Shown one piece after another: positions 1 to 8,079 of a stretch of DNA of 64,000 bases (its first letter is position 1; every line of letters begins with the position of its first letter). Location: the NCBI GenBank assembly GCA_965224535.1, contig CBDCZR010000003.1, positions 1 through 64,000 of the forward strand, given 5' to 3'. The notes under the pieces are model-generated. The model ran no database searches. It was not told where the DNA came from and was given only the letters and a program-made list of their open reading frames with translations. This DNA comes from JBCDHN01 sp965224535. Its GTDB lineage: Bacteria > Verrucomicrobiota > Verrucomicrobiia > Verrucomicrobiales > DEV007. The translations under genes were made by a program, and so were the position numbers.

Positions 1-384
1 GACCAGAACGAACTTTACGACAGCACTATAGGCAAGCATCTAAAACGGAAGCAAAGAAAGAGGTTAGAAAGGGATTACTCTAACATTAAAGTGGGGGATT
101 TTGTGCTCGTGAACACAGCCAAGAAAACATTTGAAAAGGGGGTGGCCCCAAAATGGACCCGTGAAGTGTTCAAGGTCATCGACGTGGACATGAGCAGTCC
201 TAGGCTAAGCTATAAGCTGGAGGACATGGACGGCGAGGAGGTCAAAGGCATGTTTGTAAGCGACCAGTTACAGAAAGTGACAGACCCGACAAACCAGCAC
301 CTTATGATCGAACAAGTGGTTAAAAGGAGAGGCGATCAAGTCCTGGTCAAATACCTAGGCTACGGTGATAAGTTTAACACTTGA
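1..384 (+). CDS. Integrase C-terminal region with chromodomain-like tail (5' partial)
   Basis: The reading frame is open from the first base, so the catalytic core lies outside the window. The visible 127 residues start with a basic helix (KHLKRKQRKRLERDY). An SH3-like segment follows, beginning VGDFVLVN, with a W-T-R-E-V-F strand and a YKLED strand. The end, EQVVKRRGDQVLVKYLGYGD, resembles the start of a chromodomain, whose usual continuation (KFNSW...) is cut by a stop after KFNT. This order, core then SH3 then chromodomain, is typical of retrovirus-like integrases of Polintons and chromoviruses. The early stop could be a real terminus or an indel. Its neighbours favour a Polinton over an LTR element. 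Confidence 0.65.
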   Translation, partial: DQNELYDSTIGKHLKRKQRKRLERDYSNIKVGDFVLVNTAKKTFEKGVAPKWTREVFKVIDVDMSSPRLSYKLEDMDGEEVKGMFVSDQLQKVTDPTNQHLMIEQVVKRRGDQVLVKYLGYGDKFNT

Positions 385-425
385 GTCCACAAGTCCAAGG
401 TCAAGGACGTGTAAGGTGACCCATA

Positions 426-456
426 TAAGAGGTCTATATAAATGGTCTATATAAGT
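426..456 (+). promoter_or_regulatory. TATA-box-like repeats upstream of the Cys-rich ORF
   Basis: Three closely spaced TATA-like motifs occur here: AAGAGGTCTATATAAATGG and GGTCTATATAAG, with an ATATAAG just before. They lie 50-80 bp upstream of the first ATG of the next ORF at 504. This looks like a eukaryotic RNA polymerase II core promoter rather than a bacterial one. It is seen by motif only. Confidence 0.4.
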
Positions 457-503
457 AAGGGTGACACTTGAAAAGAGTAACAAGTCCCGAGACACGAGTC
501 CAG

Positions 504-1277
504 ATGGCATTCTATGACACCGGGAGGGTGGAGATGCCACCGTGGTCTGCTTATAATAGCTATCGGTGTTACCTGGACAACTGCTACCTTTGCTACGACA
601 GCCTAAAAGGAGTATATGTGTGCGTCAAACATAAAACCAATCATGTCTGCGGCTGGGCTACCGACTCTAATGAGCAGGAGGGTGCCTATCAGGGGCCTAA
701 ATGTCCAGTGGTGGAAAATGAGGAAGGCTGGCTTGTTTGCGAGATGACAGGGCAGGTGCTGGACTCGCAGCCTAAATATTTGCCTAACCCTACGCCTCAA
801 GATTATGAATGTGATGAAGAAGAGCCTATGATGATACTGACAGACCACGAGATCACAGGGCTGCTACAGAACAAACCGAACGAAAAAAGTTTCTACACTG
901 TAGACAACAAACTGTTTGTGGACTTGCTGAACAAGAAGGGCTCATTGGACCTGCAGCAGAGATATATGGTGTACGCCTGTATGGCCAACCTGTGGAGAAA
1001 CGACCCTTATTTCACCAGGTTTAACCACAAAAGACGCTACAAGGTCACCAAGGCCCTAATGGCTGCTTGCTGGGACTATGAAAACAGAGATCAAGACAGG
1101 CCTACGGGGCTAATCAGGCATACTTATAGGAAACTTAATGATTTGACTAGACACCTTAAATTCATTATTAGATCTGTTACAGGCCAAAGGCAGAGTATCT
1201 TTAACAAACGTAAGAAAAAAACTTGTACTAATACTGCTAATGATGATGTGCTGCCTCATATCCTAGTAAATAATTAA
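504..1277 (+). CDS. Cys/His-rich putative zinc-binding protein of the element
   Basis: The first ATG in the frame is at 504; the frame opens slightly upstream at a TTG, which is unlikely as a eukaryotic start. The protein has about 257 residues. Its N-terminal third has a dense Cys/His pattern (CYLDNCYLC, then CVKHKTNHVCG, then CPVV and LVCEMTGQVL), consistent with a zinc-binding fold. The second part is helical and basic, ending in a KRKKK patch and an Asn/Asp-rich tail. Polintons, adintoviruses and some invertebrate herpes-like viruses encode zinc-binding transcription-factor-like proteins with similar patterns, but I cannot name a family. A polyadenylation signal follows the stop closely. 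Confidence 0.5.
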   Translation: MAFYDTGRVEMPPWSAYNSYRCYLDNCYLCYDSLKGVYVCVKHKTNHVCGWATDSNEQEGAYQGPKCPVVENEEGWLVCEMTGQVLDSQPKYLPNPTPQDYECDEEEPMMILTDHEITGLLQNKPNEKSFYTVDNKLFVDLLNKKGSLDLQQRYMVYACMANLWRNDPYFTRFNHKRRYKVTKALMAACWDYENRDQDRPTGLIRHTYRKLNDLTRHLKFIIRSVTGQRQSIFNKRKKKTCTNTANDDVLPHILVNN

Positions 1278-1302
1278 ATGTTGTTGCTCTTGTAATGTTG
1301 AA

Positions 1303-1308
1303 AATAAA
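1303..1308 (+). terminator. AATAAA polyadenylation signal
   Basis: A canonical AATAAA lies 25 bases after the stop of the Cys-rich ORF, in AT-rich sequence. It supports a eukaryotic origin for this block. Confidence 0.45.
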
Positions 1309-1472
1309 TTGTGAAACCAAATAAGACTTGTTTGTCATGGTGTGTGCGGATAGGCAAAAAGTCTTAATGAGCCTACAGTTGCAGGAACCCACACAATTTG
1401 GTTAAAAAAAATCTAAGATTAGAGGCACCAAAGATGACCCTGTCGTATTAGACTAATATTAGTTTGGGTAAT

Positions 1473-1703
1473 ATGGCTAATTTTAACGAGATCAGGAGGT
1501 ACATGTTGTTTGTGTGCCAGATGGTGATTATAGTCTCAGTGATATTATGCGCTCTGCTTAATTTATCACTCGACCGAGCAGGTACAAAACGAGAAATATG
1601 GATCTCACTATTAGGTACAACTGTGGGCAATATTATGCCTACACCTAAAATTAAAAAACCATTGTCCAACGGAACCATTAGAACCGACAGTACCAGTCTG
1701 TAA
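1473..1703 (+). CDS. Small one-TM protein of the Polinton-like element
   Basis: The 76-residue protein starts MANFNEIRRYM and has one clear hydrophobic span at about residues 9-28 (LFVCQMVIIVSVILCALL). A conserved-looking segment, REIWISLLGTTVGNIMPTPK, follows, then a polar tail. Short ORFs with a TM and an E-x-W-I-S-L-L...P-x-P-K ending are familiar next to the following ORF type in invertebrate Polinton-like elements. The role is unknown; a membrane-active capsid-associated peptide is possible. Confidence 0.5.
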   Translation: MANFNEIRRYMLFVCQMVIIVSVILCALLNLSLDRAGTKREIWISLLGTTVGNIMPTPKIKKPLSNGTIRTDSTSL

Positions 1704-1710
1704 GGTCAAA

Positions 1711-1754
1711 TAACTAGGTCAAGGTCAACAGCACTATAACTAGGTCAAGGTCAA
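1711..1754 (+). repeat. 18-bp direct repeat before the next ORF
   Basis: The sequence taactaggtcaaggtcaa occurs at 1711-1728 and again at 1737-1754, two bases before the ATG at 1756. The period is 26 bp. A related CAAGGTCAAGG occurs near 400. These may be promoter elements of the element; AGGTCA is also a nuclear-receptor half site, which may be coincidence. Confidence 0.5.
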
Positions 1755-1755
1755 G

Positions 1756-2340
1756 ATGTCAAGTTTTAATATAATAGTGCCAGGTGACACTTACTCTAAG
1801 CTCTACCCTGAGAACACTAGCTCTAGATTCAAGGTCAGGCTGAGTGAACCCATAGAGCTAGACCAAAGGGGTGACTGGGAAGTGGCCCTGGCCGAGCTAC
1901 AGGTCTCTGCCAAGCTTCCAAAACAAGACTATCAAATGGCGGTTGATAGCACACACCCCGATTCCACTGAGCAGAGAAAAACGACTAACAGAGAAGATTT
2001 TCTTACCGATTTACAGAAAGCCATCAACAAAATCAACGTCATGTCATCAATAACTAGAAAAAACATTATTCATTTTAATGTGTTCTCCAGCAACATACAA
2101 CTGAAAGCCTACAACGGCAATATTGTGAACCCTCCTGTCATAGTGTTTGAGTTCACTGGCAAATGTGACAGCCCCACCCTTCAGAATGTGATGTTCCTGC
2201 ATGACTCACAAGTCAAGTCCGGACACCTAGGGGATAGTCTGCCTATGAAACTGAAACTGAATAACGTGGCAAGCTTGTTCATGGGCATAAGCAAAACCGC
2301 CAGCATAGTGTCCCCGTGGCCTGTGGTGCCCAGGTTTTAA
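1756..2340 (+). CDS. Polinton-like element protein, N-terminal part (frameshifted)
   Basis: The 194-residue ORF opens FNIIVPGDTYSKLYPEN and then GDWEVALAELQVSAKLPKQ. I recognise this pattern from a protein found beside Polinton-type genes in many aquatic invertebrates, probably structural. The frame ends at a TAA inside a run of four T's (2334-2337). Removing one T reads on as PRFNFDRSMFDPQ directly into the next ORF, so these are two halves of one protein split by a homopolymer indel. Confidence 0.55.
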   Translation: MSSFNIIVPGDTYSKLYPENTSSRFKVRLSEPIELDQRGDWEVALAELQVSAKLPKQDYQMAVDSTHPDSTEQRKTTNREDFLTDLQKAINKINVMSSITRKNIIHFNVFSSNIQLKAYNGNIVNPPVIVFEFTGKCDSPTLQNVMFLHDSQVKSGHLGDSLPMKLKLNNVASLFMGISKTASIVSPWPVVPRF

Positions 2341-2353
2341 CTTTGACCGCAGC

Positions 2354-2900
2354 ATGTTTGACCCTCAGACTAATGAAACTCTGTACTTACCCTTGGACGA
2401 AAATCAGGCCAGGATGACAGACTGTTACACGAACACAGGCTACTATATCTACTTTTACCAGCACATCTTTATGATCAAACCCAAAGCAGTATACATCCCC
2501 AGAGCTGTGGAGCAAGGGGTGGTAGGCATGTTTCAAGAGTCTCTAAAACAGGTGCTCGATTACAGTGAGACCGTAGACCCCTTCAAACCGATCCACGCCA
2601 GCACTGTCAACTTCAGTGTTTCCTCTAGCGACCCCTACAGGTCCAGGCTTAACATCGTGTTGGCAGTCAGGAAATCACCGAACTACTACACCGTGTTCAG
2701 AAACTGTAACTCCCTGCTGCAGATCTATATATGTAAAGAACTGGCCTCCACACTCAACATGGCTAACAGCTCTGTGTGGATCTACTTTCCCCAGTGGTAT
2801 GAGCAGTCCATGCAGCAAAGACTAACCTTCGAACACAGGGACAGGCTGAAAAATGGAGACAAGTTCGATGGCATGGCGTGTGTGCCTGCTACCAAAAAAT
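2354..2900 (+). CDS. Polinton-like element protein, C-terminal part (truncated at junction)
   Basis: This continues the preceding ORF after the T-run frameshift. The sequence is rich in aromatic residues and beta-like strands (GYYIYFYQHIFMIKPKAVYIP, SSVWIYFPQWYEQ), in keeping with a virion-type structural protein. The open frame runs on to 3031, but residues after about ATKKS read as low-complexity basic nonsense and overlap the real bacterial frame. The true protein therefore ends at the chimeric junction near 2,895. There is no sign of the native C-terminus. Confidence 0.5.
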
Positions 2901-3816
2901 CAGTGTTACCGAAAAGATTCACATTATCGTCCATCCGGACAGAAAGAAGTCTCCGGGCTCCGAAGCTGAGGACAAATTCGCTGATTTGCTCGATCTCTTT
3001 TCAGGAGAAAAGAGGGCTCGCGTCAATATAGGCACAAAAGGGTCCGGAAACATGGTAACATGCTCGATGCTCGAGCAAATCATCACACATGAAAAGCCGG
3101 AGCTCATCGGATGGAAGCCGACGTTTCACCCCACCGGCAGAGCCATCGAATTGCTGGCGAACAAAACCCCCGATGATGACGGGAGGATGCTTGACGCCGT
3201 CATACTGATAGGTGGCGTTCCTTACCCGGCACTGGAAGAATTTGGATTGAAAGAAACCCGAAAATCGGTCAAGGATGGAATATTCATTAAGAGGGAGAAA
3301 ATAGAAGTTTCTCTACAACCTCGCTTAGCCTTGTTGCCATTTGGCAAGGCTAGCGATATCTTAAACGGGGAGTCAACAAACTCCCACTATATCGAGACCA
3401 CGATTGAAAAGGGCGCTTACGACTTTCTTACGGGAAGTGGCGATGAGGAGATCGTAACGCGCGGCGTGACTGCTTGCCTCGTGACACACAAAGAGTTCAG
3501 ACATGATTCCGATGTCAAGGACGCCGTTCACAAAATTCAATGGGTGAGGCATATTGTCTTTCGTATTCTCTCCAAGCTCGATCCAAATCATGGCTTGGCC
3601 AGAGATTTTGGCCTGTCGCGTGCGGGTGAGGATAAGTGGAAAGAGTTGGCATCCATGCTCCAGCGCATTCACACCGGGCAGCTAAATTGGACGGACTTCG
3701 GATGGCAGCGGCATGAAGACACCGTAGTCAAGAGTCTGGTGGATCTTTGGGAGACGGGCTATCGCCCCACGATGCCCATCATCGATCCGGATGATGCCTA
3801 TGACCCCTACCCGTAG
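2878..3816 (+). CDS. TAXI-family TRAP transporter solute-binding protein (5' truncated)
   Basis: TAXI proteins are periplasmic binding proteins that hand organic acids or amino acids to TRAP-type permeases. Recognisable segments are EKIHIIVHPDR; RVNIGTKGSGNMVTCSMLE, the G-x-x-GSG binding-loop region; DAVILIGGVPYPALEEF, matching the family's DAFF...G.P strand; and TRGVTACLVTHKEF. The signal peptide and first lobe, about 100 residues, are missing because the frame enters the chimeric junction; the GTG at 2878 is not a native start. The C-terminal extension is longer than usual. Its base composition is lower in GC than the following genes. No TRAP permease gene is adjacent. Confidence 0.65.
   Translation: MCACYQKISVTEKIHIIVHPDRKKSPGSEAEDKFADLLDLFSGEKRARVNIGTKGSGNMVTCSMLEQIITHEKPELIGWKPTFHPTGRAIELLANKTPDDDGRMLDAVILIGGVPYPALEEFGLKETRKSVKDGIFIKREKIEVSLQPRLALLPFGKASDILNGESTNSHYIETTIEKGAYDFLTGSGDEEIVTRGVTACLVTHKEFRHDSDVKDAVHKIQWVRHIVFRILSKLDPNHGLARDFGLSRAGEDKWKELASMLQRIHTGQLNWTDFGWQRHEDTVVKSLVDLWETGYRPTMPIIDPDDAYDPYP
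2880..2920. other. Junction between eukaryotic and bacterial DNA
   Basis: Upstream, the sense frame is that of the Polinton-like protein. From about 2,915 the sense frame is a bacterial TAXI-family protein that lacks roughly its first hundred residues. No transposon terminus, target duplication or integrase site is seen, so a chimeric join during assembly or library preparation fits best. The exact base cannot be fixed by eye. Confidence 0.6.
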
Positions 3817-3990
3817 CGATTTTTGAAGCCAATACCTCACCTGCCTTGTTTCGCCTTCCTTTTGAAGAAAAAAGAGGCAGGCTAAAGCGGAGGCGCCCCT
3901 AACACCGCGCGAATTCCAGTTTGCTTCTTTCGCCCGGCGAGAGCTAGTTTCGTTGATGCCCAAGCCAACGATCGACATCGCTCCTTTGCC

Positions 3991-6117
3991 ATGAGCGCGG
4001 CGAATTTTAACCTCGACCTCGTTATCGCCGATTTGCCGGGGGTACCGGAAAAACAGCTGAAGGCGCTGAAAAAGCTGAAGCTGACGACCCTACGCGACTT
4101 GATCGCGCATTTTCCGCGGCGATACGAGGACCGGACGGCGTTCGATCAGTGGCCGATGGCGCCGCTGGATGAAGCGGTCTGCATTCACGGAATCGTGACG
4201 GATACGCAGACCAAGCGTTTTGGGAGCGGGCCGCGGCAAAACTACTTTGAGGTCAAATTGGAGCCGGAGGAGGACATCGCCTTGGCGCAGCCGATTTTTT
4301 TGCGGTGGTTTGGCATGTCGTTCATGCGCAATGTGGTGGCGGCCGGGCATGAGTTGGTCGTGTTTGGCCAGCCTAAGTCGCTGAAAGGCAAGCTGGTCAT
4401 TTCCCACCCGGATTACGAGATCATCGAGAGCGGGGGCGATGCCGCGGCGCACATGGGGCGGATCGTGCCGATTTATCCGGCCACCAGCGGGTTGCAGCAG
4501 CGCTTTTTGCGCGGGTGGGCGTTTCGGGCCATTGCGCGGCTGGATGAGTTGGAAGAGACCGAGGAGCATTCGCCGGTCGACACCGTTTTGCCGGCGGCGG
4601 CGCTGGAGGCGATCGACCCCGGTTTTGCGCCGCCCAACCGGCTCTGGGCGCTGAAGCAGGTGCATTTTCCGGATTCGATGGAGGACATGGAGAAAGCGCG
4701 GGAGTATTTGGCGCTGGAGGAGTTTGTGGCGATGCAAATCCAGGTTTTGCGGCGAAAATTGGCGATCGAGTCGGAGGTTGGCGTGCCGCATTGTCAGGAA
4801 ACGCAGCTTTTCGAGGATTTTCTGGGTTTGCTCCCGTTTGAGCCAACCGGCGCCCAAAAACGCACCATCGCCGAAATTCGCGCGGACATGGAGAGCGCGC
4901 GGCCGATGAACCGGCTGTTGCAGGGCGACGTTGGCGCGGGAAAGACGATGGTCGCTTTTTCAGCGATGCTTTTTGCCGTGGAGGCCGGATTTCAGGCCGC
5001 AATGATGGCGCCGACCCAGATTTTGGCCGAGCAGCATTTCCTGGGCTTCCAAAAATACGCGCAGACGCTGGATTTGAAGCTGAGCCTGCGAACGGGCGCA
5101 AAAACCGGCGAAAATTTCGCGGGTGGCGATTTGTTTGGCGACGCCGCTCCGGACATCATCATCGGCACCCACGCATTGATTCACGACAACGTGGAATTCG
5201 CCAACCTGGGGTTGGTGGTCGTCGACGAGCAGCACAAATTCGGCGTGGCGCAGCGCAGTAAGTTGGCCGAGCAAGGTCAGCGGCCGGACATTTTGGTGAT
5301 GACGGCGACGCCCATTCCGCGAACCTTGACGATGACGGCGTATGGCGACCTGGACGTCTCGATTTTGGACGAATTGCCGGCAAATCGCGGCCAAATCATC
5401 ACCGGCGTGCGCGAAACGACGAAGACCCAGCAGGCGGCGGCGTTTTTGCGCCAACACCTCGAGCAAGGCCGCCAAGCCTACATCGTCTACCCGCTGGTGG
5501 AACAGAGCGACAAGCTCAAATCCCAGGCGGCCACGGTCGAGTTCGACGCCTGGCAAGAGCGGCTGCGAAATTTCCGCTGCGCCCTGCTTCACGGCAAAAT
5601 TCACCCGGACGAAAAAGAGGCGATCATGGCGGATTTTCGCGACGGAAAGATTGACGTGCTCGTAGCCACGACGGTCATCGAGGTTGGCGTGGACGTGCCG
5701 AACGCCAACATCATGCTGATTTACAGCGCGGAACGCTTTGGCCTGGCCCAGCTCCACCAGCTTCGCGGGCGCGTCGGCCGGGGCGAGCACAAGAGCTACT
5801 GCGTGCTCATGGTCGATCCCAAAAATGAGGAAGCCAAGGAGCGGCTCAAAATTTTGGAGCAAACTCGCGATGGGTTCAAAATTGCCGAGGAAGACCTGAA
5901 AATTCGCGGCCCGGGCGACATTTTGGGCACTAAGCAGGCGGGATTGCCGGACCTGCGTTTTGCCGAAAAACTGGGCGACGCCAAGTTCGTCCAAAAATCG
6001 CGCGACATCGCCCGGGACATCCTCGAACGCGATCCGGAACTGGCCGATCCCGAGCATTGGGCGCTGCGGGCCAAGATTCAGGGCGCCAAGTTCGAAAAAG
6101 CAGCCCAAGTCGCGTAG
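3991..6117 (+). CDS. recG: ATP-dependent DNA helicase RecG
   Basis: RecG reverses stalled forks and branch-migrates Holliday junctions. The 708-residue length is normal. The N-terminal wedge/OB region is followed by helicase motif I (GDVGAGKT, near residue 314), the DEQH box (VVDEQHKFG), motif III (MTATPIPRT) and motif VI (QLRGRVGRGEHKSYC). The RecG C-terminal region (IRGPGDILGTKQAGLPDLRFA) is complete. The ATG at 3991 begins a natural N-terminus (MSAANFNLDLVIADLPGVPEKQLKALKKL). The gene stands alone, about 170 bp after the truncated TAXI gene. It is the first clearly high-GC verrucomicrobial gene of the window. Confidence 0.97.
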   Translation: MSAANFNLDLVIADLPGVPEKQLKALKKLKLTTLRDLIAHFPRRYEDRTAFDQWPMAPLDEAVCIHGIVTDTQTKRFGSGPRQNYFEVKLEPEEDIALAQPIFLRWFGMSFMRNVVAAGHELVVFGQPKSLKGKLVISHPDYEIIESGGDAAAHMGRIVPIYPATSGLQQRFLRGWAFRAIARLDELEETEEHSPVDTVLPAAALEAIDPGFAPPNRLWALKQVHFPDSMEDMEKAREYLALEEFVAMQIQVLRRKLAIESEVGVPHCQETQLFEDFLGLLPFEPTGAQKRTIAEIRADMESARPMNRLLQGDVGAGKTMVAFSAMLFAVEAGFQAAMMAPTQILAEQHFLGFQKYAQTLDLKLSLRTGAKTGENFAGGDLFGDAAPDIIIGTHALIHDNVEFANLGLVVVDEQHKFGVAQRSKLAEQGQRPDILVMTATPIPRTLTMTAYGDLDVSILDELPANRGQIITGVRETTKTQQAAAFLRQHLEQGRQAYIVYPLVEQSDKLKSQAATVEFDAWQERLRNFRCALLHGKIHPDEKEAIMADFRDGKIDVLVATTVIEVGVDVPNANIMLIYSAERFGLAQLHQLRGRVGRGEHKSYCVLMVDPKNEEAKERLKILEQTRDGFKIAEEDLKIRGPGDILGTKQAGLPDLRFAEKLGDAKFVQKSRDIARDILERDPELADPEHWALRAKIQGAKFEKAAQVA

Positions 6118-6243
6118 AACCTTGGAATGCTGCCGCCTTGGGGAGGCTTACAGCCCTTTGGACTGCTGCAGCCCGCTGCCGCTTTGGGGAGGGCGCAGCC
6201 TGCTGCGGGCGGCGCGGAGCTTGCGGAGCCTATCAGCCCCGCT

Positions 6244-6561
6244 TCACGAATACTTAGTATCCTTCCCAGGCTCCATCTCGTAGATCAACTCCTGCGTGGA
6301 CGAGGTGTAGGGCTTAACGACCTCTTCCTTGAATTTGATGTAAATCGGGTCGTCATGGCACATCTCCATTTTGTCCAGCGATTCAAAGTCGATGGCGACG
6401 TAAAACGGCCACGGGGTGTCCTCGGTGATCCGCTTGCCCGAACTCATGTTGAGGACCTCGGGAATTTTCAGCAACTGGCTCCTGCTAGACCGGATCATGT
6501 CTTCCAATTGCTCGTCAGTGACATCGGGTTTCAGCTTGTAGAGTGCAATGTAGTGGACCAT
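6244..6561 (-). CDS. Dabb (stress-responsive A/B barrel) domain protein
   Basis: The 105-residue protein begins MVHYIALYKLKPDVTDEQLE, the usual Dabb opening: a hydrophobic first strand with a buried His, then a helix rich in acidic residues. A second half-barrel strand (WPFYVAIDFESLDKM) and the C-terminal Y-x-x-H/D-P-x-Y-like segment (CHDDPIYIKFKEEVVKPY) follow. Such ferredoxin-like dimeric barrels act as small enzymes or stress proteins; the substrate is not evident. The ATG at 6561 is chosen because the longer frame upstream is compositionally unlike protein. It faces recG convergently. Confidence 0.8.
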   Translation of the reverse strand: MVHYIALYKLKPDVTDEQLEDMIRSSRSQLLKIPEVLNMSSGKRITEDTPWPFYVAIDFESLDKMEMCHDDPIYIKFKEEVVKPYTSSTQELIYEMEPGKDTKYS

Positions 6562-6830
6562 GGGCGCGGGGGGGGAAGAGCGCGGAGTTAAGGAAAATTG
6601 ACGATCGCAGGCAGGCTTAAATGCCTCAATTCCGCCCATTTTGCAATTTGTTAGCCTGCATTTCTCACGGGTTTTCGTCGCGAGGCGCCGCAAGGACGCG
6701 TTCTGCCAAGGCGCGTGCGCAATTTGCAGCCGGACTTGTGAGGACACACCGTCCAAGGCGAATTTCGCGCGGAACGTAGGCAGAATGCGCCACAGCAAGC
6801 CACAGCAGAAAACCCCGAAGAAAATGCAGG

Positions 6831-7205
6831 CTAGTTGTCCCAACGCAAAGCGCCCTTTTTCAGGGCGTAGAGGTAGGCCACAAACAGGATTCCGGCAAAG
6901 CTGCACATGCTCAGAAAAATCGTGCGCCCGTGCTCGGCCACCATCTCGTTGAAAACCACCGCCCAGGGATACATGAACACCACCTCAATGTCGAAAATGA
7001 CGAAGAGCATGGCCACGAGGTAAAATTTGACGCTGAAGCGCGCCTGACCCTCGCCAACCGGCAACATGCCGCACTCATAGGCGCTGTCCTTGATGGCGTT
7101 GCGCCTCCCGCTACGGCCCAAAAGCACGCTGGAAATGAGGATGGCTCCAGCCAAGCCGGCGGCGACGAGAAATTGCAGCAAAACGGGAACGTAATCCTGG
7201 AGCAT
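6831..7205 (-). CDS. nuoA: NADH-quinone oxidoreductase subunit A
   Basis: NuoA is a small three-TM membrane subunit of respiratory complex I. The 124 residues have TM1 at about 7-29 (VPVLLQFLVAAGLAGAILIS). The family's conserved loop follows (SAYECGMLPVGEGQARFSVKFYLVAMLFVIFDIE in the frame, including the hallmark YECG and FDIE motifs), then TM2 and TM3. The ATG at 7205 gives a start typical of NuoA. The frame upstream is Pro/His-rich and not coding. No nuoB or other nuo gene lies in either direction, so this subunit gene is separated from the rest of complex I. Confidence 0.93.
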   Translation of the reverse strand: MLQDYVPVLLQFLVAAGLAGAILISSVLLGRSGRRNAIKDSAYECGMLPVGEGQARFSVKFYLVAMLFVIFDIEVVFMYPWAVVFNEMVAEHGRTIFLSMCSFAGILFVAYLYALKKGALRWDN

Positions 7206-7474
7206 GCGAAGGGGTGTGTACGAGTGAGTGTGGGGCGGGTGAGGGTGGACTGCCGGGCAACGCAGGCTTGTCGCAGGCGGAAACGAAACAAGCGGTGCAC
7301 GCAGCTTGCACTGCATTGCACCGCTTGTGGTTGAAGACAAGGGAAAATGATTGGGTGCGTTCTTACTCGTAGAAACCAGCCAATCCTCTTCTTCTGTCAA
7401 TCGGCGTCCGTTTTTTGGGGACGAACCGTTTTTTTCGTAGACAAGGGGTTTTTTGTTGATGGGGAAAACGCGCC

Positions 7475-7816
7475 TTATTTGGCGGCTGCGGCAGCAGCTG
7501 CTGCAGCGGCGGCCTTGGCGGCAGCTGCGGCAACGAATGCGCTCGAAGCTTCCTCAAGACGCTCCAAACCGCGGTATTGCTTGCCTTCCTTCTCAACTAA
7601 GCCCCGATTGCACAGATTCTGGAGCTTTTCATACGCCCGAAGGCGAAGCATCTCTTCGCCTCCGCTCACCGCGTTCCGCTGCTTGAGGTTGTCGTAGACC
7701 TCTTCAAACAGCTCGTTAAACGCGAACTGCTTGGGAGAGGATAAGACTGCCACAAGTTCATCCGTCACATGGTCCGGAACACGACGAGAGAATCTAGTTC
7801 TTCTTGTAGTAGACAT
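7475..7816 (-). CDS. Small basic protein with poly-Ala/Lys tail
   Basis: The 113-residue protein starts MSTTRRTRFSRRVPDHVTDE. The middle (FNELFEEVYDNLKQRN, then a short helix and NRGLVEKEGKQYRGLERLEE) resembles a small winged-helix unit with a wing ending in a G-x-x-Y strand. The end is an almost pure Ala tract broken by Lys. A DNA-binding, chromatin-like role is possible from the fold impression and basic tail, but no named family is recognised. The poly-Ala region has low-complexity GCC/GCA codons prone to slippage. It stands alone between nuoA and a hydrolase gene. Confidence 0.6.
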   Translation of the reverse strand: MSTTRRTRFSRRVPDHVTDELVAVLSSPKQFAFNELFEEVYDNLKQRNAVSGGEEMLRLRAYEKLQNLCNRGLVEKEGKQYRGLERLEEASSAFVAAAAAKAAAAAAAAAAAK

Positions 7817-8079
7817 AGTGCGCCGACTCTAGCACCATTTTCGCCATTTTGCGAAGCTTTTTGGCGCTCTTCGCGGTTTTGTGACGCACCGTTGAGATGA
7901 GCGAAAACGGGTTGACAATCGCGCGAAATTGACGCGATCCGGCGAAGTTGGGGATTTCCGGGCGCGTTTTCGCCAATGGGCCGCGAACGGAGGAGCCGAC
8001 AGAGAGCAAAAAATTCGCCGGGTGCGACTTTTTCGCCGAAATCCGCCTCCGGCCGTTCCAAAGTCCGATGCCGCCCCGA

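Larger units (their letters stand above)
1..2895 (+). mobile_element. Eukaryotic Polinton/Maverick-like element fragment
   Basis: This block is unlike the rest of the window: lower GC, non-bacterial spacing, TATA-like boxes, an AATAAA signal and proteins of invertebrate large-DNA-transposon type. It contains, all on the plus strand, an integrase C-terminus with a chromodomain-like tail, a Cys/His-rich protein, a short one-TM protein ending in a Pro/Lys motif, and a long protein opening with a pattern (PEN, then a GDWEVALAEL stretch) that I associate with Polinton-type ORFs in molluscs and cnidarians. No PolB, capsid, ATPase or protease gene is visible, so only one part of an element is present. 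The family assignment is from memory of these motifs. The right boundary is where the last ORF stops making sense and a bacterial protein begins. Confidence 0.7.

Noticed and set aside
3830..3900. Hairpin with an A-rich loop after the TAXI gene as a terminator
   Set aside because: The stem is only about 7 bp with a long loop and no T-run, so I do not call a terminator.
4960..6108. Long minus-strand ORF (382 codons) opposite recG
   Set aside because: It is antisense to a complete, motif-rich helicase gene, and its own translation has no recognisable domain; it is a GC-rich shadow.
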